A stretch of DNA of 64,000 nucleotides from Temnopleurus reevesii (taxonomy: Eukaryota; Echinodermata; Echinoidea; Temnopleuroida; Temnopleuridae). The translations under genes and the position numbers were made by a program. The notes under the pieces are model-generated. The model was given only the letters and a program-made list of their open reading frames with translations, made no database searches and had not been told where the DNA came from. Every line of letters begins with the position of its first letter. The stretch's first letter is position 1. Location of the stretch: positions 67,603-131,602 of the forward strand of contig BQKZ01000077.1 in assembly GCA_036244855.1 (NCBI GenBank). The letters are read 5' to 3'. Of this stretch, positions 23,601 through 38,600 are shown piece by piece.

Positions 23601-26600
23601 AATATGTGACCGGGCTTTTATATACAACTATCGACATAATATGCGGAGGCGGGTAGCTAGATGGTCAAAATTGGAGCCGGGGCGGAAAAAAGGTTCGTTC
23701 GACCTTCATATTCATCAATATGACTCTCTGACATTTCGAGACCAGAGAATTTCACGGTTGCAAAATGGCTGGTGACGTTTTACAGATGTAGACGTATTCG
23801 TGTCATGTATTCAGAAACTGACGTTTGATCTTCAAATGCAATGCGATGGGATGAGAATAAATGGCAGTTGTAAAGTAATGTTATACAAGTAACATGCAAT
23901 ATGTATATTCGTTCACAATGCAAATGTATTTGTATTTTATTTCCCAATCTCAAAAATGATGAAAACACATTTTTCTAATAAACGGTGGTAAATATTATAT
24001 TAGACTATTTCATGCGTATAAATTATGACAACTAGCATTTTAAAATATATGTTATTTTTTCATAGAATTGGGTCGAACGCAAATTCAATGCTCCTTTGTA
24101 ATGATATTCATATCGGAACCGGCTTGTGATTATTGAGTCCGCACAGTTCAAGTACACGGCGTAAAGCCCCGGTCACATAGGACCCCGGAAGCCACACGCT
24201 TCTCCCCGACTCTTTGTTAATTCAGTTAACAAAACAACGAGTCGGGGTGAATCGTGTTGCTTCCGGGGTCCTATGTGACCGGGGCCTAAGGATCTTTTTT
24301 CTCATGACCCAGTTTATTTTACTGAAATAGTTAATATCGTGTTTGTTGCTCTTCCCTAGGGTCCAGGAACATAAGATTTAGATTGTGATATGCATTTATA
24401 TACACACATTCTGCATGAGAAAACCAAGTGTTAAATTCGCCTGGTATCAGATCAGCCATAATTATGAAAATAACTCTCTGACATTTTGAGACCAGAAAGT
24501 TTCACAGCTGCAAAATGGCTGGTGACCTTTTAGATGTAGAGTAGGGATATTGTATTCGTGTCATAATATGCAAAATGGAACAAGATTAATGACGAGTATA
24601 TAAAGTTGTAAAGCTATGTATAATATGTATTAAATTCATTTTCACTCTCATCTTTTTCTCTCCCACCATCATCCTCATCTACATCCTTTTCCTCTTCATC
24701 CTCACCTCCATCTCTTTAAGATTGGCAAAAATCGTCGTATTAATTCTGCGCATCGAAATATCATACTGATCAATCATATTAGTTTTTCTCAGGGTTGTCT
24801 TATTTTTTTCAAGCAATTTGCTTACAAAATAATCCTTCTTCTATGATTTACATGTTATACAGTGTATGTTGACAAATTGTCATCACAGTTTAACGTATTT
24901 GATTTTATAATTATGTTCATTTTTGTGATCTTTTGTCAAAATGATATTCTTGAATCATGTTATTTTTGCTGTACTTCGAAATTATGTTGTATGCAGAAGA
25001 AAAAAATAAACTAAATTAAAACTAAACTAAATATACCATATACACGCTATTATACTGAATTACGTAATTTTGATTAAAAAAGCTGGCTTTGATATATATA
25101 TACATTCTGCACCGTAAAAAGTGTGTTAAATCAAACCGGTCCTAGAGAACAGTATATATTTTTTAATATGACGCTTTGACATTTTGAAGCTAGAAAATGT
25201 CACGGTTGCAAAATGGCTGGCGACGTTTTAGCGGTAGAGTAGGGATTGTATTCGTGTCATGATATTCAAAATGGAACAAGATTCATGACGAATTCATAAA
25301 GCTATTCAGGTATTCATGTATGTATGGTATCACAAAAAAATGGATTTTGATTAAAAATACTGGATTTGAAATACATACTATACAGCAAAACAAAAGGTTC
25401 TACTTACAAACGTAAACAGTAATTTTTCATAAATCATAGCAAACCACATTCTCGATAAGTACGACCCATATAAACACGATTAAAATAGCACATCTTGTGC
25501 AACTGGCTCGAAATCCACGAGTAATCTCAATACTTCCGGGTATAATTATTTCTTTCCTTACACATGGGTCCCATGTGACAAAATCGTTAATTATAAAATG
25601 AATTATTGGAGAACAGAATCTCCAATATTAACGAATGTTTCACCTTCTTTGTTATTGATATGTGCACGGCGTTGATTTATTCGATGGTGATGATGTTATA
25701 TTAGGATGGTGACGGAAAGGTGGGAAGCGGTATTAAATTTTAGATTTGAGCGTCAGATAAAAGAAATAAATCAGTTTTTACCTCGAGGAACCAGTTAACA
25801 GTATATACGTGAATTACGCGCTGTACTGTCATGAAAATGCTTCTATATTTATTTTCTATTTAAAATAAAATTGCGTTATTTCATTCCAAAACAATACTAT
25901 CGAAAAATATGTAAGCTATCTTAATTTCATTCATTTATCGTCATTATCCCTCCCCTCCAATTGTTTCACGATCATGATGTGGAGGAATGCAACACGCCCG
26001 ACACTTTATTTTGTTACTTTGACTATACCACGCGATAAAAGACATACAAACACTTTTATCAAACATTTTGGAACAACTTTACTACATCAACACGAATATC
26101 AGATCGTTAAGAAAAAATGGAAAACATGATATCAGAATTTTGTATGTAACATTGAACGTTGAACGTTCCAACATATCCACACACGAATTAATGTATTCAG
26201 TAGGATGCTATGTCATGTACGTTTAAAACCAACCCTTGTATAAACATGTATGGAATTGAAATATCACATGTACGCTTAAAACTGACATGTATGCCCAACA
26301 TGTAAAATAAAATGCACTCCCCGAGGATTAGAAATTCTTATGGGGAAACGTTTGATTAACACTAATGAGCAGGCAGTATCTAACAATCGTTTAGGAGTCG
26401 AATTACGAGGGTTTTTTTTGTGGGGGGCGGGCGGGGTGGGGTTCCTCATTACGGTATTGTACATGCCTAAGACCCATGGGAGTGCATGGACCCCTACTTT
26501 GTATGGTACTGGAATAAATAATTAATATACTGCAGAAGCAGCCAATTTTGTGTTAAATAATTTGTAAAATGACCCAAATTTCCAAACCCGACTCGGTGTA

Positions 26601-29600
26601 TTACAAAGAGTTCGCCTCATGCATAATGGATGTTTTATGAATGCACAGCACACTAGACGTTCAACCCAATAGAGCCATTGTCCAATAGATTGATTACTGA
26701 ACATAATACCGTATTTTTTTTATCAGAGTGCATATACTGTACTTATGTACACCCCGGACATAGCGACATTTTGAAATTGCACTTCTTTGATTCTACGCTT
26801 CTTTATTGATTTGTTTTTAAATCAGTTGTTTGTGTATTCATTCATTACAATGAGCATTAATTCTGCACGATGTAACCCAATCGCCAGGATTTTTTGGGGG
26901 GCAAAATTAGGGACCACGTCCAATCGAAAGCAGATGCAGATTCTTTGTGTATTTATACTGGTACACGAGGGTATAATAGCCCACACAATCCGATCAGCGG
27001 TAATTTTAGAGATTTTATTAACGGTGAACATGACATGTGAATACTGATCCAAATCATATATAATACTAAAATCCAGCGTGGAATTTAATATATTTGATTA
27101 AAAATAGTNCTAAACTAAATATACCATATACACGCTATTATACTGAATTACGTAATTTTGATTAAAAAAGCTGGCTTTGATATATATATACATTCTGCAC
27201 CGTAAAAAGTGTGTTAAATCAAACCGGTCCTAGAGAACAGTATATATTTTTTAATATGACGCTTTGACATTTTGAAGCTAGAAAATGTCACGGTTGCAAA
27301 ATGGCTGGCGACGTTTTAGCGGTAGAGTAGGGATTGTATTCGTGTCATGATATTCAAAATGGAACAAGATTCATGACGAATTCATAAAGCTATTCAGGTA
27401 TTCATGTATGTATGGTATCACAAAAAAATGGATTTTGATTAAAAATACTGGATTTGAAATACATACTATACAGCAAAACAAAAGGTTCTACTTACAAACG
27501 TAAACAGTAATTTTTCATAAATCATAGCAAACCACATTCTCGATAAGTACGACCCATATAAACACGATTAAAATAGCACATCTTGTGCAACTGGCTCGAA
27601 ATCCACGAGTAATCTCAATACTTCCGGGTATAATTATTTCTTTCCTTACACATGGGTCCCATGTGACAAAATCGTTAATTATAAAATGAATTATTGGAGA
27701 ACAGAATCTCCAATATTAACGAATGTTTCACCTTCTTTGTTATTGATATGTGCACGGCGTTGATTTATTCGATGGTGATGATGTTATATTAGGATGGTGA
27801 CGGAAAGGTGGGAAGCGGTATTAAATTTTAGATTTGAGCGTCAGATAAAAGAAATAAATCAGTTTTTACCTCGAGGAACCAGTTAACAGTATATACGTGA
27901 ATTACGCGCTGTACTGTCATGAAAATGCTTCTATATTTATTTTCTATTTAAAATAAAATTGCGTTATTTCATTCCAAAACAATACTATCGAAAAATATGT
28001 AAGCTATCTTAATTTCATTCATTTATCGTCATTATCCCTCCCCTCCAATTGTTTCACGATCATGATGTGGAGGAATGCAACACGCCCGACACTTTATTTT
28101 GTTACTTTGACTATACCACGCGATAAAAGACATACAAACACTTTTATCAAACATTTTGGAACAACTTTACTACATCAACACGAATATCAGATCGTTAAGA
28201 AAAAATGGAAAACATGATATCAGAATTTTGTATGTAACATTGAACGTTGAACGTTCCAACATATCCACACACGAATTAATGTATTCAGTAGGATGCTATG
28301 TCATGTACGTTTAAAACCAACCCTTGTATAAACATGTATGGAATTGAAATATCACATGTACGCTTAAAACTGACATGTATGCCCAACATGTAAAATAAAA
28401 TGCACTCCCCGAGGATTAGAAATTCTTATGGGGAAACGTTTGATTAACACTAATGAGCAGGCAGTATCTAACAATCGTTTAGGAGTCGAATTACGAGGGT
28501 TTTTTTTGTGGGGGGCGGGCGGGGTGGGGTTCCTCATTACGGTATTGTACATGCCTAAGACCCATGGGAGTGCATGGACCCCTACTTTGTATGGTACTGG
28601 AATAAATAATTAATATACTGCAGAAGCAGCCAATTTTGTGTTAAATAATTTGTAAAATGACCCAAATTTCCAAACCCGACTCGGTGTATTACAAAGAGTT
28701 CGCCTCATGCATAATGGATGTTTTATGAATGCACAGCACACTAGACGTTCAACCCAATAGAGCCATTGTCCAATAGATTGATTACTGAACATAATACCGT
28801 ATTTTTTTTATCAGAGTGCATATACTGTACTTATGTACACCCCGGACATTGCGACATTTTGAAATTGCACTTCTTTGATTCTACGCTTCTTTATTGATTT
28901 GTTTTTAAATCAGTTGTTTGTGTATTCATTCATTACAATGAGCATTAATTCTGCACGATGTAACCCAATCGCCAGGATTTTTTGGGGGGCAAAATTAGGG
29001 ACCACGTCCAATCGAAAGCAGATGCAGATTCTTTGTGTATTTATACTGGTGATACACGAGGGTATAATAGCCCACACAATCCGATCAGCGGTAATTTTAG
29101 AGATTTTATTAACGGTGAACATGACATGTGAATACTGATCCAAATCATATATAATACTAAAATCCAGCGTGGAATTTAATATATTTGATTAAAAATAGTG
29201 CGGTATATTAAATCCCGAAACCGCATATTTAACTAACAATGGATAACTCGCACATGGGCATTGAAAATTTTCTTCGTCATATTTGTTGAAATGTGTTGTT
29301 TTCTATTAAACGTTGACTCGCACCTTTTTGTTTATAGCCAGCGTCTGCCTAGTGTTGATGACGCTGCGTCAACGCGAATCTATGGAGGAACGTCTTTTAC
29401 TTCACGCTTATTGTGTATATGCACGTCGAGCGCTGGACGAACGCCTTCAGCGTTGGTCAAGCATGTTTCCTCCCTATTTCTGCGATCACTCAGAGCCATG
29501 ACCGTAGGGCAGATCATTGGTCATAAATGCAAATGTGTAAGTCATCCTTCAGAAGACCAATTGTCTGCATTTAAATCAATCTACGTGTTCTCGCCTAAAC

Positions 29601-32600
29601 TCTAATATATTATCGCATGATTTATCAATTTTTTTCAAATCGAATAAGCATTACAAAATTCATATTTTATAAAACAGGAGCCGTTGTTTTACCTTATTCA
29701 TGACGTATATGTTTCCATAGGAGCGAAGTGTTTGATTGAAAAACATCTCGAAAATATTAACATTACGCGGGGCACAATAAATCTTTTATGAGAACCCCGA
29801 AGTGTTCTTAATACAATTTCAAGCACATTTTACTGTGCGAGGGGTAGACTATAACATCACGCTTTTATGCATGTGATTGAACAAAAATGTGTATACATGT
29901 AAATATTACACTTGAAAATAGCATTTAACTGGTACATTGAAGTTTGTAGAATATCTAGCTACAGTTTAATAAAATCAAGTGATTGTATTTATCTTTGAGC
30001 CCTCCCCCTAAAAAAAGAGAAAGAAAACTACTACTATTTAGCACATTGACTACTAGAACCGGATAGTACCTACACAAAGTCTATGAGAATTACAGAATTC
30101 AGGAGTCGATGGGTGAAGATAAATGTATAGATTAAAGGAGAACTTCACCCAGACATTGATGTGAGCTCAGTGGATGAAGAAGAATACAATGGTCAATCTG
30201 TGAAAATTTGAGCAAAATCCGACAATCCATTCAAAATTTATGAATTTTCAAAGTTTTGATTTACACCCCTCATGGGTTCCTCAAATTGGCAACGTACAGA
30301 CACAACATGGCTGCAACATGGAGAACTCTCCATTTACTTTGTACACAGAATTTCACATTTTCTTCTTTTTCTAGAAATGTAGACATAATTGTACTCTTCT
30401 CTTCAAGTATGATATGGGCATTTCGATTATGCATGCATTTCTGAATGAATTTTGTTGATTAATTGTCTATTTTTCTAGAAAAAGAAGAAAATGTTAAATT
30501 CTGTGTACAAAGTGAATGGAGAGTTCTCCATGTTGGTATCCATTTTGTTTCTGTACGTTGCCAATTTAAGGAGCCCATGAGGGGTTTAAATCAAAACTTT
30601 GAAAATTCATAACTTTTGAATGGATTGTTGGATTTTGCTCAAATTTTCAGTTTGATCACTGAGAGTGCATCAATGTCTGGGTGAAGTGACCCCTTTAAGA
30701 ATGTATTCGGTAAAACATTTATTATATCAATATTCCAGTCCATCATTACTACTTGAAGCATGTATCACAAGCATTGAATCACAAGATATATAACATCCAA
30801 TTTGTATATAAAAATTAAAAAAAAATACCTTATGAAAAAAAGATAGAAAAGTTTTACAAAAATTCAACGTATACCATTTGTTTTATATCAAAATCGATAT
30901 ACATAAAAATTACGTATGAAGGCCTGTGTATTACGAATTTAGCTTATTTTTTCATAACTCAAACTAATGTAAAGAAAAGATAAGTCCTTGAATGGAAATA
31001 TTTCTAACAGATGAATATTTCTGTAAATAGTCCGTTATACCACCTTCTTTTAAGACGTATTGTCTTTTTTTTTTCGTCATAGAAGTAAATGTTTATGTAT
31101 ACAACTTTACTTAATTCGAGTAAATTTTATAAATATCCATATAAGCGAATAACCGTGGTAACTCTAAATCACAAACATGTCAATTTGAGTCTTTAAGATT
31201 TAATAAAAAAAACTATAAGAGACGGTTGCTAGGGACCAATCTGTTCGGATTCAATTCACATTTTATTAGTTTGAGCATACTGCAACATGTTTTAATTTGC
31301 ACTCGAACATTACAATACTTGTGATGTATAAGCCATTTAATTACCATAATTATTCCAAATTTAGAAAGCAATTAGTTAATTGACACTCTGTTTATCTCGC
31401 ATCTCTTTCGACATAATTAGTGAGATTAAAGATCTTGATGTTCTCGTTTTTCGCCCACACTGCTAAATCAATTTGGAAGGCATGCGTGTGACCAAGGCAA
31501 TGTTTTTAAACTAGCTTGCATTCTAAAAACTCAAATGTTGAATTAAAATATAAGCGTTGGAGGTGTGACAACCATTTTAAAATGGTGAATTTGCATTTCA
31601 AACGTGTTGGAGCTAACCGTTGAAGTGTTGATCCAAAACATTCCGTTCCGGAATATGCATGTGGTCAACATTTTAATGTGAATACCACAGCAGATGAACA
31701 ACAGTGAAAGTAAACACAACAATGGTAAAAAATAATTTTATCCATGCATTCACTTGCGATGAAAGCCTTGAATTGTAATAAAAATAAACCTCATGTATTT
31801 TCAGGAACTCTTGGCATCTCTGCATACATGCTCTTTTCCAGCCCTTGAAATGTCTGAATAAATCAAAATCTCCAGTAGATATTGAAGTATTCCCAAAGGA
31901 ATGTTCCATCCTAACACCTTACCACAAAACGGTGACAAAAGCTCGAAATATACCAAACAGTGCGTGACTCGAATACGAGCGTGCGAATTGGAGAAATGTC
32001 ATAAATTATGACGTCATGCCGCTCTGTCTCGCAACCTACCTGTCAATTTTGAAGGGTTGGTCAACAGCATGACATTTTTTTATCTATACCTGCGGAGTCC
32101 GGTAAATTACTTACGTCATACGCGAACATAGAGTATAGAAACTGGATTTGCGCAATAGCTAGTATTTTCTTTTCGATTTTTACCCCTTTTTTTGCGTAAA
32201 ACTTCAGTGCGCAGACAAATCCTTTTCATGTCACGCATTCATTTTATTTTGTGGAAAAGATATGGAAACCATTCATGTCACAACCCCAAAACGCATAAAT
32301 ATTATTTAGACTTTCCTTATGAGTCTAAAAGGAGATGGTTAATTTGTCTAATAATTTACAAAATGTAGATAATGCAATCTTTTCTTTTTTTTGGGGGGGG
32401 GGGGGTGCAGCGTTGAGATGTCACCAGGGGCCAATTGCACAAAATGGTCTTCGCGATCCTCTTCTTGCTAAGATGTCTCAACTTCTTGTGCCACCCTCTT
32501 AACATAGACATATCAGAGTGTGTGTCTATGTTAAGAGGGTGGCACAAGAAGTTGAGACGTTGTAGCAAGAAGAGGATAGCTAAGACAATTTCGTGCAATT

Positions 32601-35600
32601 TGCCTCTGAATCTCATTATGCAGTGCAAGGACGTGGACATGGTTTTAAGCAACTTACTCTTTTATCATACATCTCGTCGGTCTATTGTAGTCCATTTTTC
32701 CATTCATTTCATTTAGAGTATGACATATTGTCTCAGATATCTGCTTCTTCTTTTGTTCTTGCCTTGAGTGTATAATCAATGGTTGGAAAGTAGGATTGGG
32801 CAGTTCCAAACAATACCAATATAATGATTTGCCGCAAGCTTCGAGAAAAGTCGTTTTGATTAGACAGACACTAATAAGTTTGACATAAACACGTCATAGT
32901 TTACTACGTAATACTACTGTCGATAGGCGTTTAAAACCATGACAATAAGAAGAATCTGAAAGAAGTTTGATTGCTTCCGTAAAATGCTGCAAATTTTCTG
33001 CTTTAATATCTAATTTCTTTAAAATATTTTTCATATAGAATTTAGATATTCTGTAAAATGTTTTGGTGATTTACCAATAGGGTGATAAACAGTTCTCAAA
33101 TAGATATTCATCATGTTTTATTTCTTTTAGCTGAAGCTAATAGTAAACGACTTGTTTTAAAGGAAAAGTAGGGTTGGGCAGGTCCAAGCAATACCAATAT
33201 GATTTGCCGCAAGCTTCATAATAAGTCGTTTTGATTAGACAGGCGCTAATCAGTTTGGCATGTAAACACGTCATCATGGTCATGGTTTACTACGTAAATC
33301 TGCTCTCGCTAAATATTCAATGCCAGTCATGACAAAAGCAATAGGGTCTTTGTGTTCAGAAGGAAAATTTGAAAAAGAATACTGTACTGCTTAATATTTG
33401 ATTGCTTTGAATACATTTACAAATAAGATGCCAAAAATATCAAATGTATTCAAATCATTTTCATTGATTATTTTTTTAGCAGGAGACAATACTAAACGCC
33501 CTTTTTCATGATAAATCATCATAAATTTCCAAAGAAAATTGTCAGATTTTCAAAGACAGATAGACCGAAATATATGTGGAAACAATATATTGTATATAAA
33601 ATTAACATCTTGTCTTATTAATGATGAAATTGGAAAATGTTCATATTCTCAAGTTCATATTCTCAACAGAGAGCGACAATTGTAGATTACCTATTTTGTT
33701 TGCTCCGCTTTTTATTTTTCTACAAGATAATGCTGCAAGTTAAAAATAAAGGCATTTAGACTTATTCTTCAAATTTTCCCATACCCATTAATCATGGGGT
33801 ACATAATTGCATACAAAGTCAACCACATTTTGTAGCCGTTATTCTAGAAATAGGGTTCAAATTTGAACGTTGGAACCCCAGATAATTATCAAATAGTTGT
33901 GTGCCAGTGTTGGGGAAAAATATTCCCAACTTAAAAAAAAAAGATTGTAAGGAAATATAGCTTTTTAGAAAGTGCAATCCTAATAACATCTCTCTTATTA
34001 AATTCCCAATTCCGTGATAAATTAATTTTTATCCCAGTGGAGACTGTAAATTTGATAATAAGTGCGGATGTACTTTGTTACTTACATGAATTAGAAATCA
34101 TTTATTACAAAGGATATCCTATGTTATTCTTGTATCCTGCAGTGGTGTTAAAACCAACTTTTGTTAGATGCCGATGTGGTGTCGAAATCAACGCGGATAT
34201 CACCATGGGTGTAAGTTTTAACACGATGCTGGTATATACATTGAAAAACACCAGCTAAGTTTAACACCGCTGTCTTTTTTTTTAATGTATTTAACTGCCA
34301 ATATTTTTGAAGCAACAATAAAGTCGTTAGAATTTATTTGTAAAGATACAGATCTCTCCTGATTTTGATTTGCTGTATGTCATCTTGATAATAATCAATT
34401 ATAATGTTCTTGTGGTTGCAAATATATACAGTTCAAATCAAATGTTTTCTGAGAGGAGCTACATGCAAATTGCTTCTCATCTTTTAACTCATTTACTTAT
34501 TTTTTTCCCAGTTCAGTTAAATGCAGTATAGTTTTTCTTTTAATTTGAGAGGACAATTACTCCGACATGGTGAAATTTTCGAGATAAAAAGATTGAAATC
34601 TTATTTCAATTGAACACATTGTAAGCAGCATTACAGACACCATGTAATGTACACAAACATAAAAAGACATACGGTATGGAACAAATTATTCTGCGGCATA
34701 CTGAATAACCATGGCAACAGTGAAATGAGCGGTGAAAGGCAGCGGTTCGACATATTTCCGCTGGTATATGCAATAACATTGATGTTATTATGTACTTTGC
34801 TTTCAATAAGCGACGTATTTCTTTATATTTCCAATAAACCTCTCAGATAGAGGGTGTACTAAGATTGAAAGGATAAAGGAAGTAAAAAGACAGTAAAAGA
34901 CAAGGAAAAAAGGGGAACAAAAGAAAAGGCATTTACTTCATTATCCGTTCTTATATGGCGTTTAACACTTTATCAGCAGTCCCAACAAACGCTCTTCCAT
35001 ATAACATAATCACAGTGGCATTTGCAGTGCAGCTGTTTAGCGCGCTGTGTTTTAAGTAATTCATACTTGCCAGATATCCATTCACTTCATCTGTGGGTCG
35101 ATGCAGCATGGTGTGGATATTTTTTTTACAGCAGGAAATCAAAGCTATGGATGAAATGATGTGTTCATTATCATTTATCATTATCTAAAAATTTTTCTCG
35201 AATGGGATGAAAAATGTTGCAGTTCCTATTTGCATTTTGAACTGAAATCATACAAGAATATCTCAGATTTGTTAAAAAAATGTTTGCATAATGCATTGCC
35301 GTCAACTTGCGGAGAAATTGGTCCCTGAGATATGAACATATCTTTCTAAACAAAGCTCTATCGTCTTAATTGACATGTTTACCATCCGTCATCGAGATCA
35401 TCCGCCGTTGTTTAAAGAAACACAGTATGACAGCGCCGTCGCTGTCATCATGCCACGCCATTGGGTGATTTGCCGTATCACGTGACAAATACGCCACCAA
35501 AGTCGATCGATTTGCGCGCGCTTCTCGGAGATCGGCGCGAAATCCTCTTCCCATTTCCACCTCGAATCTGCAAGGAGACGAAATGTTGCCATCAGACGGA

Positions 35601-38600
35601 CAAACGCCTCTCCATGAATGCTAATTGCTTGGATTTGTATTATGAGAAGCATTTCCAATTCAGCAAATTGCTCGTCGAAGTCGTTTGACATTTTGGTTGA
35701 TTCTTTTATTTAGGGCAAGGCTTTGGGAAGGGGATTGTTGCGTGCGAAGAGCGCAGACGTGTCTTTTCTGAAGGCCGACTCACATCTTTGCATTTTTTGC
35801 CTGCGTTGGCCCACCGTTTTTTTTTAATTTGAAACGCTCCCGAGAGCATAGTATACGCTGACCGGACGGTGGACTGATGTTCGGCTTGCGTTCAAGGTGC
35901 GTACGCCTGACATCAGTCCAACGTATGACCTGCGTCTTTGTGCGTCCAGGGAGCGTTTTTCATTGAACAAAATGATGGGCCGAAGTAGGATAAAAACGCA
36001 AAAGTGTGAGTTGGTTTTCATGCAGGCGTTTTTAAGTTATCGCCTTCTCCTATTGCATATTATGCAGTCATGGCAGTTTATGTGCTTCTTAGCACCTGAA
36101 TGAATTTTAAAAAGGGGGAAATACCGAGCTGGAGGATAGATAAAGTGTTCCCAAGATACCTTCACGTGCTGCTTTTTATTGTCAACATTAAGCATAATGT
36201 AAACAAAGCTTAGTTTGTGGATATCGCTATATTTACGCTTATACGGTGAACGCTTATACGCTTATACGGTGAACAGACAGGTACACCTAACCCTTGTTTC
36301 AAGCCATATCAGACAATAAAACATGGGCTCAAAACAGTCACAATTCCATAACAAATAAGTATTCACCGGGTGTTCACTTTCTAAACACCGCGGGTAAACA
36401 CCGAGTAAATGGGGTATGATTGGCGGATTGCTAGTTTCTGATTTGTTATATACTGTCAACAGATAATAAACATGCTGTAAAGAAACCTCAGTTTGTTGAT
36501 TCGTGTTTGCTATCTATCCACGCTTGCTTGCCAACACTTTTTCACGATAGACTTAATAGAAAGGAGAATGAAAGAGAATTGGAATGCGCAATCACCTGAA
36601 TTGAAATACCTGCATTGATCCACATATTTTCTTTTGTTATTTACAGAACCAGCTCTGAAACATGATCTAGAAAGGTGAACAAACTTGACTCTTGTGATGA
36701 CACAACCTGATTGACATTTGAAAGAAATTTTTAGGGGCGTTCCCAACTAAGCCAACATAAAAATGAAGAAAAAAATATTATAAAATATATGAAACACATT
36801 TGGGCCCTCTTTCACTGAAAAGGGTATTGATAATGGTATAATACATCAATACAGATCAACTTGTATTTTCATAATAGTGGACCTTTAAATAATCATTTGG
36901 CGTGGTTCCAGATACGGAAGTGTTTGAAAAGGTCCTATTGGGAAAGTCTGTAGTTATAATAGAGCGGTGTACGACGGTTCTCCAGTTAGGGAAGATGAGG
37001 ACAAAAAAAAAATAATATAGGTCCCCTCCCGCTCTCCCCCCCCCCCATCCCTCAGCTGAAACACCCTTGGGCATCAATTATCATTATTAAGTCATGTCTT
37101 CTGTGGAATTTCTTAATACACGTAGGAGAGGAATAATTTTACTAATGTTATTGCTTTTGAAAATGTTCGCAAACCTCGTGACTGTGGTTTCGATATTTGT
37201 TACAATCAAAATAATTGACTTTAAAATCGATATTTAGGGCAAAAGCGTTTCAACAATCAATTTAAAACGCCAGGTCAATACCTTAAAAATGAGGTGCATT
37301 TGTTAAAAAAAAAGGGAGATATGACGAACAGACTCACGCACATACACACATATGCTTATTTTTGTATTCATATGGTTTATTGATTTCATGATTACAAGTC
37401 GCAAGAACATTATTATAAAGAATTTAATGAGAGATAACCTAGCGATAGAAGAGCAGTGGTTAATAAACAAATATTATTCACGTTACCTGTAATCGAAGAA
37501 TCTTCCCAATCAGATAATTTTTTTTCCCGCAAGAATGATGTTTATGACTTAACGACCTTACGGCATATCATGCATAATCATGAATAATGAAGCTATAAAC
37601 ACATCTATCTATGGGGAGCATATAGAAGCACAGGGATGTTGATGATACAAAAAACAAAGAAAAAATGAGAGGAATTGCGCAAAAGGTGAAAAACACTATT
37701 GTATTTGCTCCCTATATATATATCTTTCTCAACTTATAGGCGCATATCCGGGAAGAAAGAAAAGAATTGCAAGAAAAAGAGTTGAAAATATGCCAGACTT
37801 TGCCCTTGGCAAGTGATAACTTTTTTTTTAATTTCTATTTCTATTTTTTTTTCTTTGCTCATTAGAAGAAAAATCTTGAAACACACTTTGCCACCATTTA
37901 GGTGCATTCCTGGATACGCGCCTGAGCAATATCTGGATTTATTTTCTCTCCATAAGTCCCGTGGATGATGATGATGATGAATAATTTATCCTTTCTGTTT
38001 TGTTATGCAGAGTGGCAGCACGCTATGTACATCTACGTCATTAACAGAGGCCCTGCAAGACATTGGTGAGTATATGTAAACAGCTTTATGGTTTCTCTGT
38101 AATATAGCGAGGGGTAATTTCAAGACATTATGATATTGTTTTTGCTGAAAACATTCTCGACTGCAAACATTCTCGACTGCCAGATCCTAATAGGCGGGTT
38201 TACTTATGTATTCAAATTTATGTGCGTTTAACGTAGTTACGTGGTATTCCATAGACCGGTTGATAACAATAAGACTACAATAATTGGAATACAGTTTGCA
38301 TACATTACTTGTTGCTATGTCGGGCAAGCCTCGGGCAAGCTTTCGGGTTGTAAAGAACAACCTTTGTGTTAGAGGCATGCATAAAATTTGCATCTATTAG
38401 TCAACCCGCCTATTTCTAGTAATGGTTGAAGGTGTACATAAACAAAGCTGTGAAAATATTATGTTTGAACAGCAACGATTAGTGCTCGGAAAAAAAAACC
38501 TACGGAACTCCAAATATATTGCCTACATAATAGACACAGACACACTGCGCAGGAATAAAGGGTTTGTGGTATATTTTATTTCATTTTCATATCTTATTTG

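Larger units (their letters stand above)
23729..25300. repeat. Three dispersed-tandem copies of a ~110-bp block
   Basis: CAAAATGGCTGGTGACGTTT with flanking GACATTT.GA..C.AGA and TATTCGTGTCAT occurs near 23729, 24477 and 25172, spaced about 700-750 bases apart. A fourth occurrence at 27260 belongs to the 2-kb duplication. This suggests an old tandem duplication of about 0.7 kb. Confidence 0.6.

Noticed and set aside
26276..29143. Paired short frames repeated 2088 bases apart, such as 26276-26464 and 28364-28552
   Set aside because: The repetition reflects the duplicated DNA segment, not conservation; frames are short and occur on both strands.
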